DNA of 64,000 bases, from assembly GCA_017546025.1 (NCBI GenBank), contig JAFYYS010000006.1, positions 1-64,000 on the forward strand, in the 5' to 3' direction. How positions within the stretch are numbered: the stretch's first letter is position 1; every line of letters starts with the position of its first letter. Made by a program: the position numbers and the translations under genes. Positions 8,927-18,104 of the stretch are shown here, in pieces. The stretch is from Lachnospiraceae bacterium. GTDB lineage: Bacteria > Bacillota > Clostridia > Lachnospirales > Lachnospiraceae. Under the pieces are notes generated by a model. It had not been told where the DNA came from and ran no database searches. It saw nothing but the letters and a program-made list of their open reading frames with translations.

Positions 8927-10972
8927 ATGAAACATTACAGGACTACAATTAAAGCGCTGCTGCTCATGCTCGCGATGCTCACGGGGCTTCTCGGGAGCGC
9001 TTCTGCGGAGGCACCGCTTCTCGGCGCTGCTCCGGGCGGGAACGAACTGACCGGCCGGTCCGCGAACGAAATCGTCGGGATGATGGAGCTCGGCTTCAAC
9101 ATCGGCAACACATTCGACGCAAGCGGCGGAACCGTGAAAACGCGTGAATCCCAGTGGGGCAACGTCGCCGTGACGCAGGAGTTCGTCGACGCGATTTACG
9201 ACGCGGGCTTTAACACCGTCCGCCTTCCGATTACCTGGGCCGGGTTCATCGCAGACGACGGCAATTACACAATCAATCCCGATTATCTCGCGCGCATCAA
9301 GGAAGTCGTCGATTATTGCTATAACGACGGCCTGTTCGTCATCATCAACGCGCACCACGAGCCGTGGATCAACCGCAAGGACCTCGACACCGCATACAAA
9401 GAAGTCGGCGAAGAACTGAACGCCGTCTGGGCGCAGGTGGCGACCTATTTCGCGAATTACGATCAGCACCTCATCTTTGAGGGCATGAACGAGCCCCGCA
9501 TGGCCGGTACGGCCGGTGAGTGGAACGGCAACGCCGACGCTTACTATGCCGTCAACTACTTAAACCAGGTGTTCGTGAACGCGGTCCGCAGCACCAACCT
9601 CGGCCACAACGACGAGCGTTGCCTGATGATTCCCGGGTACGCCGCGTCCTGCTCGTCCGAGATCATGCGCAGCATTGCCATCCCGACTTACAACGGCGAG
9701 GCCGTGACAAATCTGATCGTTTCCGTCCACAGCTACACTCCTTACGAGTTCTGCCTGACGGACACCCGGAGCAATTTCATCAACGGTTTAGATACCGGTT
9801 CGATTGACTCCGTGTTCCGCGACATTTATACACAGTTCATCCAGAACGGCATTCCGGTCATCATCGGCGAGACCGGAGCGACCAACTCCGGCGACAACAC
9901 CGAAGCGCGCGCGGCCTGGGCGGAATATACCGCAAGCAAAGCCGCAACCTACGGCATCCCGATCATTCTCTGGGATAACGGTGCTGCCGGCAAAGCGGGA
10001 GGCGAATGCCACAGCTACATCAGACGGCGCACGAACGAGGTTGTCTTTCCTGAGATTTTCGAGGCTCTGAAAAAGGGCTGGAATTCCGTGAAGAGAGGCG
10101 CTATCCGCTATGCGGCATCGCTTCCGCGTACCGGCGGCATCCTCGGCGGACGAGTGCTTTTTGAAGCGCCGGACGGCTCTTCCGACGGGACCGTTACTGT
10201 TGATGTCAGCTCGCTGAGCTTCTCAAAAACCGGACAGATTGCCGTTGTATATAAAGGTGCGGAGGCTCCCGCCGTTCAGTTGAACGGCACCCTCGATGCC
10301 GGCGGAAACCTTGTCGCGGCGAACAACACTCCGGCGGTTTCGGACGCAATCGGATATCAGGTTGCCCGGTTCTCGATAAAGGACATGAACCTTCCTACGA
10401 AGATGGATTCTCTTGTGGTTTCCGCTGCGGCAGATTCCCTGATTTACGAAGTCAGCATTCTCGGCCTGCCTGCATCTCTGGAAACCACCTATACGTACCG
10501 TGTGAACGGAAATGCTTATGCAACTTCAAAGGACACGTACGTAAAGAATTTGACGCTCGAGGGCTTCAAATTTCTCGGCTGGTACACAAGCCCGAAGTAC
10601 ACGAAGGGCACGGAATTCACCGGCACCATTCACGAGGGTGCGCGAAGCGTATACGCAAAGCTTGCACTAGCCTCATTCCGTCCGGTAACCGTATCGGTTA
10701 CGCCGGCGCCGCTCCCGGTCATCTCTCCGAGAAGCGACCGCCCGCTGCCGACCCCGACCGCTACACCGACTCCGGAATTCACACCGACCCCGTCACCGAC
10801 CGAACCGGTAACGGAACAGCCCGTCACCCCGGTTCCGACCGAAGCCGCCAAGTCCGAAGACGAGCCGATGAACCCGGCTCTTCTGATCATTCCGTTACTC
10901 CTGGCATTTGCCATGATCGGCTACGGCGTGTACCTCGTCGTCCGCGGCATCCGCAGCCGGAAACAACAGTAA
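8927..10972 (+). CDS. Membrane-anchored glycoside hydrolase family 5 endoglucanase
   Basis: 681-residue secreted enzyme that probably cleaves beta-1,4-glucan or a related polysaccharide at the cell surface. Residues 1-30 are a signal peptide ending ASA. The GH5 barrel (about 35-375) has the acid/base Glu189 in the GMNEPR motif and the nucleophile Glu315 in IIGETGA, plus the INAHHEPW stretch. A beta-rich domain (about 400-520) and an InlB B-repeat-like domain (about 525-585, FLGWYTS) follow, then a Thr/Pro linker and a C-terminal helix with a basic tail. There is no LPxTG, so it is held by the helix. The start with GGAAAGAG eight bases upstream is preferred to an ATG 27 bases earlier. Confidence 0.9.
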   Translation: MKHYRTTIKALLLMLAMLTGLLGSASAEAPLLGAAPGGNELTGRSANEIVGMMELGFNIGNTFDASGGTVKTRESQWGNVAVTQEFVDAIYDAGFNTVRLPITWAGFIADDGNYTINPDYLARIKEVVDYCYNDGLFVIINAHHEPWINRKDLDTAYKEVGEELNAVWAQVATYFANYDQHLIFEGMNEPRMAGTAGEWNGNADAYYAVNYLNQVFVNAVRSTNLGHNDERCLMIPGYAASCSSEIMRSIAIPTYNGEAVTNLIVSVHSYTPYEFCLTDTRSNFINGLDTGSIDSVFRDIYTQFIQNGIPVIIGETGATNSGDNTEARAAWAEYTASKAATYGIPIILWDNGAAGKAGGECHSYIRRRTNEVVFPEIFEALKKGWNSVKRGAIRYAASLPRTGGILGGRVLFEAPDGSSDGTVTVDVSSLSFSKTGQIAVVYKGAEAPAVQLNGTLDAGGNLVAANNTPAVSDAIGYQVARFSIKDMNLPTKMDSLVVSAAADSLIYEVSILGLPASLETTYTYRVNGNAYATSKDTYVKNLTLEGFKFLGWYTSPKYTKGTEFTGTIHEGARSVYAKLALASFRPVTVSVTPAPLPVISPRSDRPLPTPTATPTPEFTPTPSPTEPVTEQPVTPVPTEAAKSEDEPMNPALLIIPLLLAFAMIGYGVYLVVRGIRSRKQQ

Positions 10973-10992
10973 ACAGTCCCTGAAAACAAGCA

Positions 10993-11025
10993 ACGGCTTG
11001 CCGCATACACGGCAAGCCGTTTTTC
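10993..11025 (+). terminator. Terminator after the GH5 gene
   Basis: Eleven-base stem ACGGCTTGCCG with a 6-base loop, followed by TTTTTCATT on the plus strand. Confidence 0.85.
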
Positions 11026-11032
11026 ATTCACG

Positions 11033-11278
11033 CTAGAACTTGAAGAAGCTGAACAAGCCGGTAAAGCTTGAAAAAGCAACTCCGACAAACACTGCGAAAG
11101 CTGCGATAATCAGTACGACGCCCGCAATTTTAAAGGCTTTGATGTCTTCCTTTCTGCCGATGGCAAGTGCAATTGCGCCGAGAATCATCAACGCCATAAC
11201 AATCATCCCTGTCATCATGAACTTTTTCATGGTGTTCTCTGCCGTCTGCTGAAAGTCTCCAAAAACATTGCTGAGCAT
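11033..11278 (-). CDS. Small two-helix membrane protein
   Basis: 81-residue hydrophobic protein with two predicted membrane helices (about residues 22-41 and 50-72) and a short polar N-terminus. I do not recognise a family. AGGAGGAG is a strong ribosome site seven bases before the ATG at 11278; the longer frame upstream lacks one. It converges with the GH5 gene and its stop lies just behind that terminator. Confidence 0.7.
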   Translation of the reverse strand: MLSNVFGDFQQTAENTMKKFMMTGMIVMALMILGAIALAIGRKEDIKAFKIAGVVLIIAAFAVFVGVAFSSFTGLFSFFKF

Positions 11279-11425
11279 TGTTCTCTCCTCCTTTAATTCG
11301 CGATGGCTTATGCCATCCTTTTTCTTTTTTCGGACGTAGTATCTTGTTCTAATGGCTCCGCCGCCTTGAAGCCGACAAACTTTTGTGTTACGTTTACGGC
11401 AACAACACCGCGGAGGTAATGCTTT

Positions 11426-12157
11426 ATGATATCTGTGAAAAACCGTTGGGCACTCGTCACCGGCGCCGCAAGAGGCATCGGGTACGGCGTCGCTCTCACT
11501 CTCGCAGGGCAGGGCTGCAACCTGATTCTGCAGGCACGCTCGGAAGAGCACCTTAAAAACGTTCGCGAAAAAGCGGAAGCTCTCGGCGTTTCCGTCCTGA
11601 CCGTTTCGGCCGAGCTTTCAAACCTCGAGTCGGTTCAGGCCATGCTTTCAAAAATAGACTCCTTCGGCGTTCCCGTCGATATCATCATGAACAACGCCGG
11701 CCTTCAGATTGCGTACCGTTCAGACTGGTTCACGACGCCCGCCTCGGATTACGAAATCAGCTTTCTGGTAAATACCATCGCTCCGATGATGATTGTCTAC
11801 CATCTTCTTCCGAAGATGCTTGAACGCGGCTTCGGAAGAATCGTCAACACAACGAGCGGCATCCGCCTTGAGCCCGAGCAGGCCGGCTATTCCGCCAGCA
11901 AAGCGGCACTTGATAAGGTCACAACCGATCTGGCTTCCAAATACACCGACGTCGACATCTGCATCAACCTGACCGATCCCGGCTGGTGCCGGACCGATCT
12001 CGGCGGACCAAACGCTCCGAATTCTCCCGAGAGCTCGCTGCCCGGCGTGGTCGTCGGCGCATTTGTCAACAAAGGTGTGACCGGCCGGTGTTTCGCCGCC
12101 CCGAACTTCCACGGCCTGAGCCTCGAGGAAGCAGTAGCCAAGGTGGAAAGCAATTAA
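11426..12157 (+). CDS. Short-chain dehydrogenase/reductase
   Basis: 243-residue NAD(P)-dependent oxidoreductase with a Rossmann fold. The cofactor loop TGAARGIG is at the N-terminus, NNAG in the middle and the catalytic YSASK further on, with the partner serine in NTTSG. An acidic or basic cofactor selector is not obvious, so NAD or NADP use is open. Substrate unknown. GGAGG precedes the ATG by nine bases. It stands alone, followed by a hairpin and a tandem repeat field. Confidence 0.88.
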   Translation: MISVKNRWALVTGAARGIGYGVALTLAGQGCNLILQARSEEHLKNVREKAEALGVSVLTVSAELSNLESVQAMLSKIDSFGVPVDIIMNNAGLQIAYRSDWFTTPASDYEISFLVNTIAPMMIVYHLLPKMLERGFGRIVNTTSGIRLEPEQAGYSASKAALDKVTTDLASKYTDVDICINLTDPGWCRTDLGGPNAPNSPESSLPGVVVGAFVNKGVTGRCFAAPNFHGLSLEEAVAKVESN

Positions 12158-12312
12158 CTGTAGACTAATATACAGGAAAATGCCAGGAGTGTCAATCACA
12201 TTTAACACGTGACACTTTTGGGATCTGATGGTGAGCCGGAATCTTTGCCAGGTGCCGGCTTCAGGCAACCTCGAAAAACATCCTTTTGACTCATCTTAAA
12301 GAATCCTCAATT

Positions 12313-12597
12313 ACAGTCATAGCCGGGTCGCCCCGGCTATGACTCATTTTATGGTTTTTTCTATTGCAGTCATTCCCGGTGGTCCCCTGGTATGACCCAT
12401 TTCATGAATTCTTTCATTGCAGTCATTCCCGGGCACCCCCAGCTATGACCGCAATTCAACAATTCTTCATCTGCAGTCATTCCCGGGCACCCCCAGCTAT
12501 GACCGCAATTCAACAATTCTTCATCTGCAGTCACTCCCGGGCACCCCCAGCTATGACCGCAATTCAACAATTCTTCATCTGCAGTCACTCCCAAACG
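12313..12597. repeat. Tandem 52-54 bp repeat field with palindromic cores
   Basis: Five full units and a partial one begin at 12313, 12365, 12418, 12472, 12526 and 12580. The last three full units are nearly identical; the first two are diverged. The first unit has a perfect 11-base inverted repeat (GTCATAGCCGG/CCGGCTATGAC) that may end the SDR transcript; in later copies the stem has decayed to GTCAT/ATGAC. Because whole units repeat, including the part that would be a spacer, this is not a CRISPR array. Period 54 leaves frames open on both strands, but I do not believe they are genes. Confidence 0.9.
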
Positions 12598-12604
12598 TCT
12601 ACAA

Positions 12605-12640
12605 ATGAAAAACCCGGTGCGCCAGAAGCGCACCGGGTAC
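12605..12640 (-). terminator. Terminator of pckA
   Basis: Perfect 11-base stem ACCCGGTGCGC, 5-base loop, then TTTTTCATTT on the minus strand, 20 bases after the pckA stop. Confidence 0.9.
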
Positions 12641-12659
12641 TTTTCATTTATCACTCAAA

Positions 12660-14273
12660 TTACAGCTGAGGGCCGGCCTTTACAAGAGCCTTACCTGCTG
12701 CATTGCCTTCGTACTTCACGAAGTTCTTGATGAAGCGGCCTGCGAGATCCTGAGCCTTGCCTTCCCAAACGGAAGCATCAGCGTAGGTGTCGCGAGGATC
12801 AAGGATTGCCGGATCAACGCCCGGAAGCTCGGTAGGAACTTCGAAATCGAAGATCGGGATCTTCTTGGTAGGAGCGTTGTTGATAGCGCCGCTGAGGATT
12901 GCATCGATGATACCACGGGTATCCTTGATGGAAATTCTCTTGCCGGTGCCGTTCCAACCGGTGTTTACAAGGTAAGCCTTAGCGCCGCTCTTCTGCATCT
13001 TCTTAACGAGCTCTTCGCCGTACTTCGTAGGATGAAGCTCAAGGAAAGCCTGACCGAAGCAAGCGGAGAAGGTAGGAGTGGGCTCGGTAATGCCGCGCTC
13101 GGTACCAGCAAGCTTAGCGGTGAAACCGCTGAGGAAGTAGTACTGCGTCTGCTCGGGAGTCAGAATGGAAACCGGAGGCAATACGCCGAAAGCGTCAGCG
13201 GAAAGGAAGATAACGTTCTTAGCAGCCGGACCTGCGGAGGTCGGGTTAACGTTCAGAACGATGTTCTTAATGTGATTGATCGGGTAGGAAACACGGGTGT
13301 TCTCGGTTACGCTCTTGTCAGCGAAATCGATCTTGCCGTCCTTATCTACGGTAACGTTCTCCAAAAGAGCATCTCTTCTGATTGCGTTGTAGATATCGGG
13401 CTCGGAATCCTTATCGAGGTTGATAACCTTTGCATAGCAGCCGCCCTCGAAGTTGAATACGCCGTTGTCATCCCAGCCGTGCTCGTCATCACCGATCAGA
13501 AGTCTCTTAGGATCGGTGGAAAGCGTCGTCTTACCGGTACCGGAAAGACCGAAGAAGATAGCGGTGTTCTCACCGTTCATATCGGTGTTAGCAGAGCAGT
13601 GCATGGAAGCGATGCCCTTAAGAGGAAGGTAATAGTTCATCATGGAGAACATACCCTTCTTCATCTCGCCGCCGTACCAGGTGTTGATGATAACCTGCTC
13701 GCGGGAGGTCGTGTTAAATGCTACGCAGGTCTCGGAATTAAGACCGAGCTCTTTGTAGTTCTCAACCTTAGCCTTGGAAGCATTGTAAACGATGAAGTCA
13801 GGCTCGAAAGCTGCAAGCTCTTCAGCGGTAGGCTGGATGAACATGTTCTTAATGAAGTGAGCCTGCCAAGCAACCTCAACTACGAAACGAACAGCCATGC
13901 GGGTATCCTTGTTAGCGCCACAGAAAGCATCTACAACGAACAGTCTCTTGTTGCTGAGCTCTTTCTTAGCGATATCCTTAACAACAGCCCAAACCTCTTC
14001 GCTCATCGGATGGTTGTCGTTCTTATACTCATCGCTCGTCCACCAAACGGTGTCCTTGCTGTTCTCATCCATAACGATGTACTTGTCTTTGGGGGAACGT
14101 CCGGTGTAAATACCGGTCATAACATTTACCGCATTAAGCTCGGTGTTAACACCAACTTCATAGCCGGTAAGGTCCTTCTTGGTCTCTTCCTCGAAGAGCA
14201 TCTCGTAAGAAGGATTGTAGACGATTTCTTTGGTTCCGGTGATACCGTACTTGGTCAAATCAATCTTTGCCAT
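12660..14273 (-). CDS. pckA: Phosphoenolpyruvate carboxykinase (ATP)
   Basis: 537-residue cytosolic enzyme that interconverts oxaloacetate plus ATP with phosphoenolpyruvate, CO2 and ADP. In fermenting anaerobes it often runs towards oxaloacetate (general knowledge). Visible are [10 protein letters not shown], the kinase P-loop GLSGTGKTT, the metal-binding LIGDDEHGW and a C-terminal [10 protein letters not shown]. Length matches the family. AGAGG lies nine bases before the ATG. A strong promoter about 140 bases upstream leaves a long leader (14274-14405) with GC-rich inverted segments in which I could not identify a known riboswitch. It is monocistronic with its own terminator. Confidence 0.97.
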   Translation of the reverse strand: MAKIDLTKYGITGTKEIVYNPSYEMLFEEETKKDLTGYEVGVNTELNAVNVMTGIYTGRSPKDKYIVMDENSKDTVWWTSDEYKNDNHPMSEEVWAVVKDIAKKELSNKRLFVVDAFCGANKDTRMAVRFVVEVAWQAHFIKNMFIQPTAEELAAFEPDFIVYNASKAKVENYKELGLNSETCVAFNTTSREQVIINTWYGGEMKKGMFSMMNYYLPLKGIASMHCSANTDMNGENTAIFFGLSGTGKTTLSTDPKRLLIGDDEHGWDDNGVFNFEGGCYAKVINLDKDSEPDIYNAIRRDALLENVTVDKDGKIDFADKSVTENTRVSYPINHIKNIVLNVNPTSAGPAAKNVIFLSADAFGVLPPVSILTPEQTQYYFLSGFTAKLAGTERGITEPTPTFSACFGQAFLELHPTKYGEELVKKMQKSGAKAYLVNTGWNGTGKRISIKDTRGIIDAILSGAINNAPTKKIPIFDFEVPTELPGVDPAILDPRDTYADASVWEGKAQDLAGRFIKNFVKYEGNAAGKALVKAGPQL

Positions 14274-14412
14274 GCTTCATACCTCTTTCTCTGTCAAAAT
14301 TTCTATTTTAAGCCACCCGAAGATGACCTCTTGCACCCTTTCAGGCGCCGACCGGACCGGCTTTCGAGCATGCCGATTCATCGCGCAGCCTGTTACAAGC
14401 CCAATCAAAGTC

Positions 14413-14442
14413 ATTATACACTAACTTGATTCGTAAAGTCAA
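14413..14442 (-). promoter_or_regulatory. Promoter of pckA
   Basis: Minus strand TTGACT, 18-base spacer, TATAAT. Confidence 0.75.
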
Positions 14443-14492
14443 TATATCTTTTGTCCGCTGAAGGACGGAATCTGTAGCATTTTCCACAAAAG

Positions 14493-15053
14493 TTAGCGAA
14501 CGACAACCGACTCGAGAATAGCCTTTGCCGCGTCGCTGTCAAATGCAAAGCCGCATGCAGATACGCGGATCGGCTTCTCGCCGACCATGGCATACAGTTC
14601 GAAGCCGTAGCCGCCCCATCCGTCGCTGTACTGGAAACCGGTCCAGTCGATTCCGGCAAATGTGCCGCTGACGTCCGTCTGCTCGTTCGTGTAGGTCTGC
14701 TTGTTGTAATTGTACTGCATCTCCATGATTTCCTTTGTCTCCATCTTGAAGTCAAAGTACGTAATGAAATCGGACTTAATCACGGAGCAGTACCGGGTGT
14801 CTTCCTCGTCAAAAGCGTCGCCCTTGCGGAACTTCCAGCCGGTAGGAACACCGACCGTGAGGTCTCCCCAGGTTTCCGTCGCGCCAATCATCACGCCTTC
14901 GGGCGTCGGAGTTTCGGTAACCTCTTCCGTAGGCGTCGGCTTCTTCTTTTTTCTGCTGCCGCCGTCATCATCGTCGTCATCGTCATCGCCGCAGGCCGTA
15001 AGGCATGTAATTGCACATAAAAGCATCAGTAAAAACAGTAAGGTTTTCTTCAT
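14493..15053 (-). CDS. Small lipoprotein with Asp-rich linker
   Basis: 186-residue lipoprotein of unknown function. The signal peptide ends in a lipobox (LTAC, about residue 21), followed by eight aspartates, a basic patch and a short Thr/Pro linker, then a globular domain of about 120 residues. ATG at 15053 has GGAGG eight bases upstream and a consensus-like promoter behind it. Located outside the membrane; no partner is evident from the neighbours. Confidence 0.75.
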   Translation of the reverse strand: MKKTLLFLLMLLCAITCLTACGDDDDDDDDGGSRKKKKPTPTEEVTETPTPEGVMIGATETWGDLTVGVPTGWKFRKGDAFDEEDTRYCSVIKSDFITYFDFKMETKEIMEMQYNYNKQTYTNEQTDVSGTFAGIDWTGFQYSDGWGGYGFELYAMVGEKPIRVSACGFAFDSDAAKAILESVVVR

Positions 15054-15102
15054 ATCGTCCTCCAAAATCACGCGAATATTTTCGCCTTTTTTAACCGAAG
15101 TG

Positions 15103-15130
15103 ATTATAGCGCAACTCTGACAAATGTCAA
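15103..15130 (-). promoter_or_regulatory. Promoter of the Asp-rich lipoprotein gene
   Basis: Minus strand TTGACA, 16-base spacer, TATAAT. Confidence 0.75.
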
Positions 15131-15150
15131 GACTGCCCCACCACAAAGAA

Positions 15151-15181
15151 ACGCCGCAGTCTCCTTGCGGAAACCGCGGCA
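15151..15181 (-). terminator. Hairpin, probable minus-strand terminator (copy 1)
   Basis: GCCGCGG and a near-complement enclose a smaller TTCC/GGA stem; GTTTCTTTG follows on the minus strand. Nearly the same element occurs at 16971-17002. Confidence 0.55.
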
Positions 15182-15630
15182 CGGGGTGTGTATTTATTTG
15201 CTGAGGACTTGATGAGACTATTTTACCCACGAAACCTCAGATTCTTTCAAAACCGTATGCTTTTTGCGTGGTTTTTTCTTGCCAGCATCATACGGAATTC
15301 TTTTTTCTTGCATTTTAGTTGGATTTCTCTCTCGCCTCATCCAACGAAATACTTTGTTTTCTTGATTTGATGGGAAGCCGGTTCTGTCATTTTCATACAT
15401 AATCCGACATATCCGGATTTTCGTATGAACTCCTTCTTCTTCCCGTTCCCACTCAAACTCTTGTAATTGCGCTTTCGTATGCCTTTTTCTGATTCTTCTC
15501 CTACTGTTTTTCTGCTCCGCGTTATTTCGTGGGAGCAGCCATCCGCCTTGATGCTGAAAATGAGCACAGGCAGAAGGGCACTATCAGAGTATCCCCTCCG
15601 ACAGGCAGCCCCGAAAGGTTGCCGATATTT
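15182..15630 (-). other. Gene-poor stretch with two overlapping weak reading frames
   Basis: Between the hairpin and the zinc-ribbon gene I see no convincing gene. Two lysine-rich minus-strand frames overlap, 15218-15400 (60 codons) and 15337-15567 (76 codons); neither has a good ribosome site or recognisable motif. They could be one decayed small gene split by a frameshift. Confidence 0.4.
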
Positions 15631-16038
15631 TTAGCGAAGCCTGCTGCCGCAATGCGGGCAGTAATCGTTAAAAGTCTCTCTGCCTAACGATTTCCCGCAG
15701 TACGGGCAATCCATACATTTTGACAGCATTACGTAACCTATGTATATTGCAAACGTCAGAACTACCAGGACAACGGTAATAATTTCGGAATCCAGAAGCA
15801 CAAGCCCCACCGGAATTGATCCTACAAAGCAAATAATGAAAAGGATTGTCGAAATAGCATACTTCTTATTACGGCGTCTGTGTTCCTCTATTTTATCCTC
15901 TTCGAACCTTACCTTATGTTCCTCATCTTCCTTCTCTGCATTCAGAAGATCAGCCGCCGTGAGGGCATACTTACAAAAAGGGCACTTCCCCGTCTCTTTT
16001 CTGAATACTTCCTTACAGTTAGGACAATTGATAAACAT
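15631..16038 (-). CDS. Double zinc-ribbon membrane protein
   Basis: 135-residue protein with an N-terminal CPNC/CPFC zinc ribbon, a charged coiled stretch, two membrane helices (about residues 60-105) and a C-terminal ribbon with CMDC, CPYC and CPHC. Function unknown; the two metal-binding ends would both face the cytosol. AAGGAGG lies nine bases before ATG 16038. The promoter shares sequence with that of the lipoprotein gene at 17061-17972. Confidence 0.75.
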   Translation of the reverse strand: MFINCPNCKEVFRKETGKCPFCKYALTAADLLNAEKEDEEHKVRFEEDKIEEHRRRNKKYAISTILFIICFVGSIPVGLVLLDSEIITVVLVVLTFAIYIGYVMLSKCMDCPYCGKSLGRETFNDYCPHCGSRLR

Positions 16039-16077
16039 AACCGCAAACCTCCTTCTCGGAAAGAAATCTTTCCAAAA

Positions 16078-16106
16078 AGTATAGCATACTCTATGGCATT
16101 TGTCAC
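16078..16106 (-). promoter_or_regulatory. Promoter of the zinc-ribbon gene
   Basis: Minus strand GTGACA, 17-base spacer, TATACT. The GTGACAAAT start and TATACT are shared with the promoter at 18075-18104. Confidence 0.6.
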
Positions 16107-16198
16107 GGATAAGGGGCAAGAAACTTCGCCAATGGAAAATGTGACACCACCCGTCCCGGCGCATATGCAAATTTACGGTAGCAAAAACCGCCCGCGCG

Positions 16199-16207
16199 TG
16201 ATATAAT
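16199..16207 (+). promoter_or_regulatory. Extended -10 promoter of the racemase-like gene
   Basis: TG-A-TATAAT, about 29 bases before the ATG at 16236, with no clear -35 box. Confidence 0.55.
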
Positions 16208-16235
16208 TGCCGAAAAATCGCAGGAGGATACCCAT

Positions 16236-16937
16236 ATGAAGAAGCTTGGACTGATTGGGGGAACGGGGCCGGAATCGACGCTGATGTACTACCGTGAGCT
16301 GAACCGGCGGATTGATGCGCTGACCGGGCAGAAGCAGATGCCCGAAATCGTAATTGAGAGCGTGGATTTTCGAAAGATGTGGGGGATGGTTGAGGCCCGG
16401 CGCTATGACGAACTTTCCGATTATCTCGCGCAGGAGGCGGCAAATCTGAAGGCCGCCGGCGCGGAAGTAATTTCGATGACCGCCGCGACGACGCACATCG
16501 TATATGACGAAGTGTGCCGCAAGTCGGGCATCCCGCTTGTGAGCATCCCGAAGGCCGTCGCCGATGAGGCCGTTGCGCGTGGAATCAGGAAGGTCGGTCT
16601 TCTCGGCACAATTTTCACGATGGAACAGGCGTACATGAAGACGGATCTGATAAACGCGGGCGTGGAAGTCTATGTTCCGGACGAGGCCGACCGTAAGCTT
16701 GTTGCAGAGCGGATTCTCACCGAACTCGAGCTCGGAACCGTCAAAGAATCAACCCTTCTCGAATTCCGGACTATAATCAAAAAGATGCAGCAGGCGCACG
16801 GCATCGAAGCCGTCATTCTCGGCTGCACGGAGCTGCCGCTTCTTCTGAATCCGGACAACTGCCCGGTTCTCTGCCTCGACAGCGTCGAAATCCACATAAA
16901 CGACCTCATCCGGAGGGTAACATTACCACTATTATAG
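16236..16937 (+). CDS. Aspartate/glutamate racemase family protein
   Basis: 233-residue protein of the two-cysteine, cofactor-free amino acid racemase family. The start (LGLIGGTGPEST) and the C-terminal GCTELPLLL fit the family. The first catalytic cysteine, normally in a CNT motif, is replaced: the region reads MTAATTH. The second cysteine (GCTE) is kept. Either the enzyme uses one cysteine with another residue as partner or the activity differs. AGGAGG lies eight bases before the ATG. The last codons (LPLL) differ from the remnant of a sister gene at 18104-18168. Confidence 0.85.
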   Translation: MKKLGLIGGTGPESTLMYYRELNRRIDALTGQKQMPEIVIESVDFRKMWGMVEARRYDELSDYLAQEAANLKAAGAEVISMTAATTHIVYDEVCRKSGIPLVSIPKAVADEAVARGIRKVGLLGTIFTMEQAYMKTDLINAGVEVYVPDEADRKLVAERILTELELGTVKESTLLEFRTIIKKMQQAHGIEAVILGCTELPLLLNPDNCPVLCLDSVEIHINDLIRRVTLPLL

Positions 16938-16970
16938 TCGGACAATATAGCTTGTCATCATTCTAACAAA

Positions 16971-17002
16971 CCGCCGCGGACTCCTTTCGGAAACCGCGGC
17001 GT
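16971..17002 (-). terminator. Hairpin, probable minus-strand terminator (copy 2)
   Basis: GCCGCGG/CCGCGGC with an inner TTCC/GGA stem, then GTTTGTT on the minus strand after the lipoprotein gene. It is the sister of the element at 15151-15181. Confidence 0.55.
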
Positions 17003-17060
17003 GAGATGTTGCTTGAGAACTACTTCCATAAAGCAATCAGTCAATGCACCATTTCATTCT

Positions 17061-17972
17061 CTAGGGCATATCCAGCGGATTAATCGCATAACTAATCTCA
17101 CGCCCTCTACAATCTTCCAATACATAGTCTGGAGAGTATCGTATTTCTGTTATAACCAGTTTTCCCTCCTCGTCAATTGCTCCATATCCAAGTTCAAGTA
17201 TTCCATCAGTCAGGTAATGTACTGTTGTAAAGCGGAGTGTGGTTTTATTCGCCCACAGAGAGTTGTCATTAACCGTGCTGTGTTGATAAAACATCTCATA
17301 ATAATCGTTCATTGTCTGATCTATTTCTAGAACATCGTAAAAAGTACATCCCACAGTAAGGTCCTGAAAATCTGCATATTGCTTCCTTTCCCCGTGGCGA
17401 ATCAGAACCGGATATCCAACCAAAGCCCTCAATTGGTTTTCTTCTGTTGCAAAATAATAGATACAATCCCCCGTCTCTGATGCAAACGCTGTATAATAAA
17501 TCCCATTTTGCCCCTTTCGGAATTGTATTTCAGGGAACTTGTAATAGAGTGACTGCAAAAGCGTAACACCGTTTTCGAAATGCTCAAAAACTCCAAAATC
17601 GATACCAAGACGAACAAATCGGTTTTGCCCGAGAAGATAATCAAACCATACATCTGAACTGTAAGTCAGAATATTCAGTTTCACAGACTCATCACACAGC
17701 GCCGAATCACGAACGTACTGAGCTATTTCGTTCAGTGACATGTCCATTATTTTTTCAGAAGAAAGCGGTGTCGGATAACCTCCTTCGGTGGGAGAAACAG
17801 TTGTATCCGGCTTGACAACATTTCCCAGATCGTTTTCCTCATATTTTGTTCCCTTGTTTTCAATATCTTGTTGCTTTTGGCCATCGGTATCAGAACCAAT
17901 ATAATTATCCCCACAACCCCAAAACAATCCAACCATCAAAACGCAAATCAGAATCCAAAATGCTCTTTTCAT
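17061..17972 (-). CDS. Lipoprotein of unknown function
   Basis: 303-residue lipoprotein: signal peptide with lipobox GLFWGC (cysteine near residue 19), a polar linker with Thr/Pro, then a globular domain of about 240 residues without a motif I know. ATG at 17972 has AGAGG seven bases upstream. Base composition appears lower in GC than the neighbours, and its promoter abuts the remnant of a racemase gene, so the gene may have arrived by recombination (inference). Confidence 0.75.
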   Translation of the reverse strand: MKRAFWILICVLMVGLFWGCGDNYIGSDTDGQKQQDIENKGTKYEENDLGNVVKPDTTVSPTEGGYPTPLSSEKIMDMSLNEIAQYVRDSALCDESVKLNILTYSSDVWFDYLLGQNRFVRLGIDFGVFEHFENGVTLLQSLYYKFPEIQFRKGQNGIYYTAFASETGDCIYYFATEENQLRALVGYPVLIRHGERKQYADFQDLTVGCTFYDVLEIDQTMNDYYEMFYQHSTVNDNSLWANKTTLRFTTVHYLTDGILELGYGAIDEEGKLVITEIRYSPDYVLEDCRGREISYAINPLDMP

Positions 17973-18074
17973 AACTATTCCTCTGTCCATTCTTAAAACT
18001 AAAACACCTGTCGCAAGCGCAACAACCACCTGTAGAATGGCAAATACTACTATAAAACGCTCTCTATTACAAAT

Positions 18075-18104
18075 AGTATAACATATCCCCATGATATTTG
18101 TCAC
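18075..18104 (-). promoter_or_regulatory. Promoter of the lipoprotein gene
   Basis: Minus strand GTGACA, 18-base spacer, TATACT. The -35 box ends exactly where homology to the racemase gene begins. Confidence 0.6.

Noticed and set aside
12313..12597. CRISPR array
   Set aside because: The segments between palindromes are identical from unit to unit, there are no unique spacers and no cas genes in the window.
12364..12669. Open frames on both strands across the 54 bp repeats, encoding repeated 18-residue peptides
   Set aside because: A repeat length divisible by three keeps frames open on both strands; there is no ribosome site, and the frames run into the pckA terminator.
13032..14429. 465-codon plus-strand frame
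   Set aside because: It lies opposite pckA, whose motifs and length are unmistakable; the plus frame has no recognisable domain.
15218..15567. Two small minus-strand genes
   Set aside because: Frames overlap, lack ribosome sites and show no domain; kept only as a possible decayed gene.
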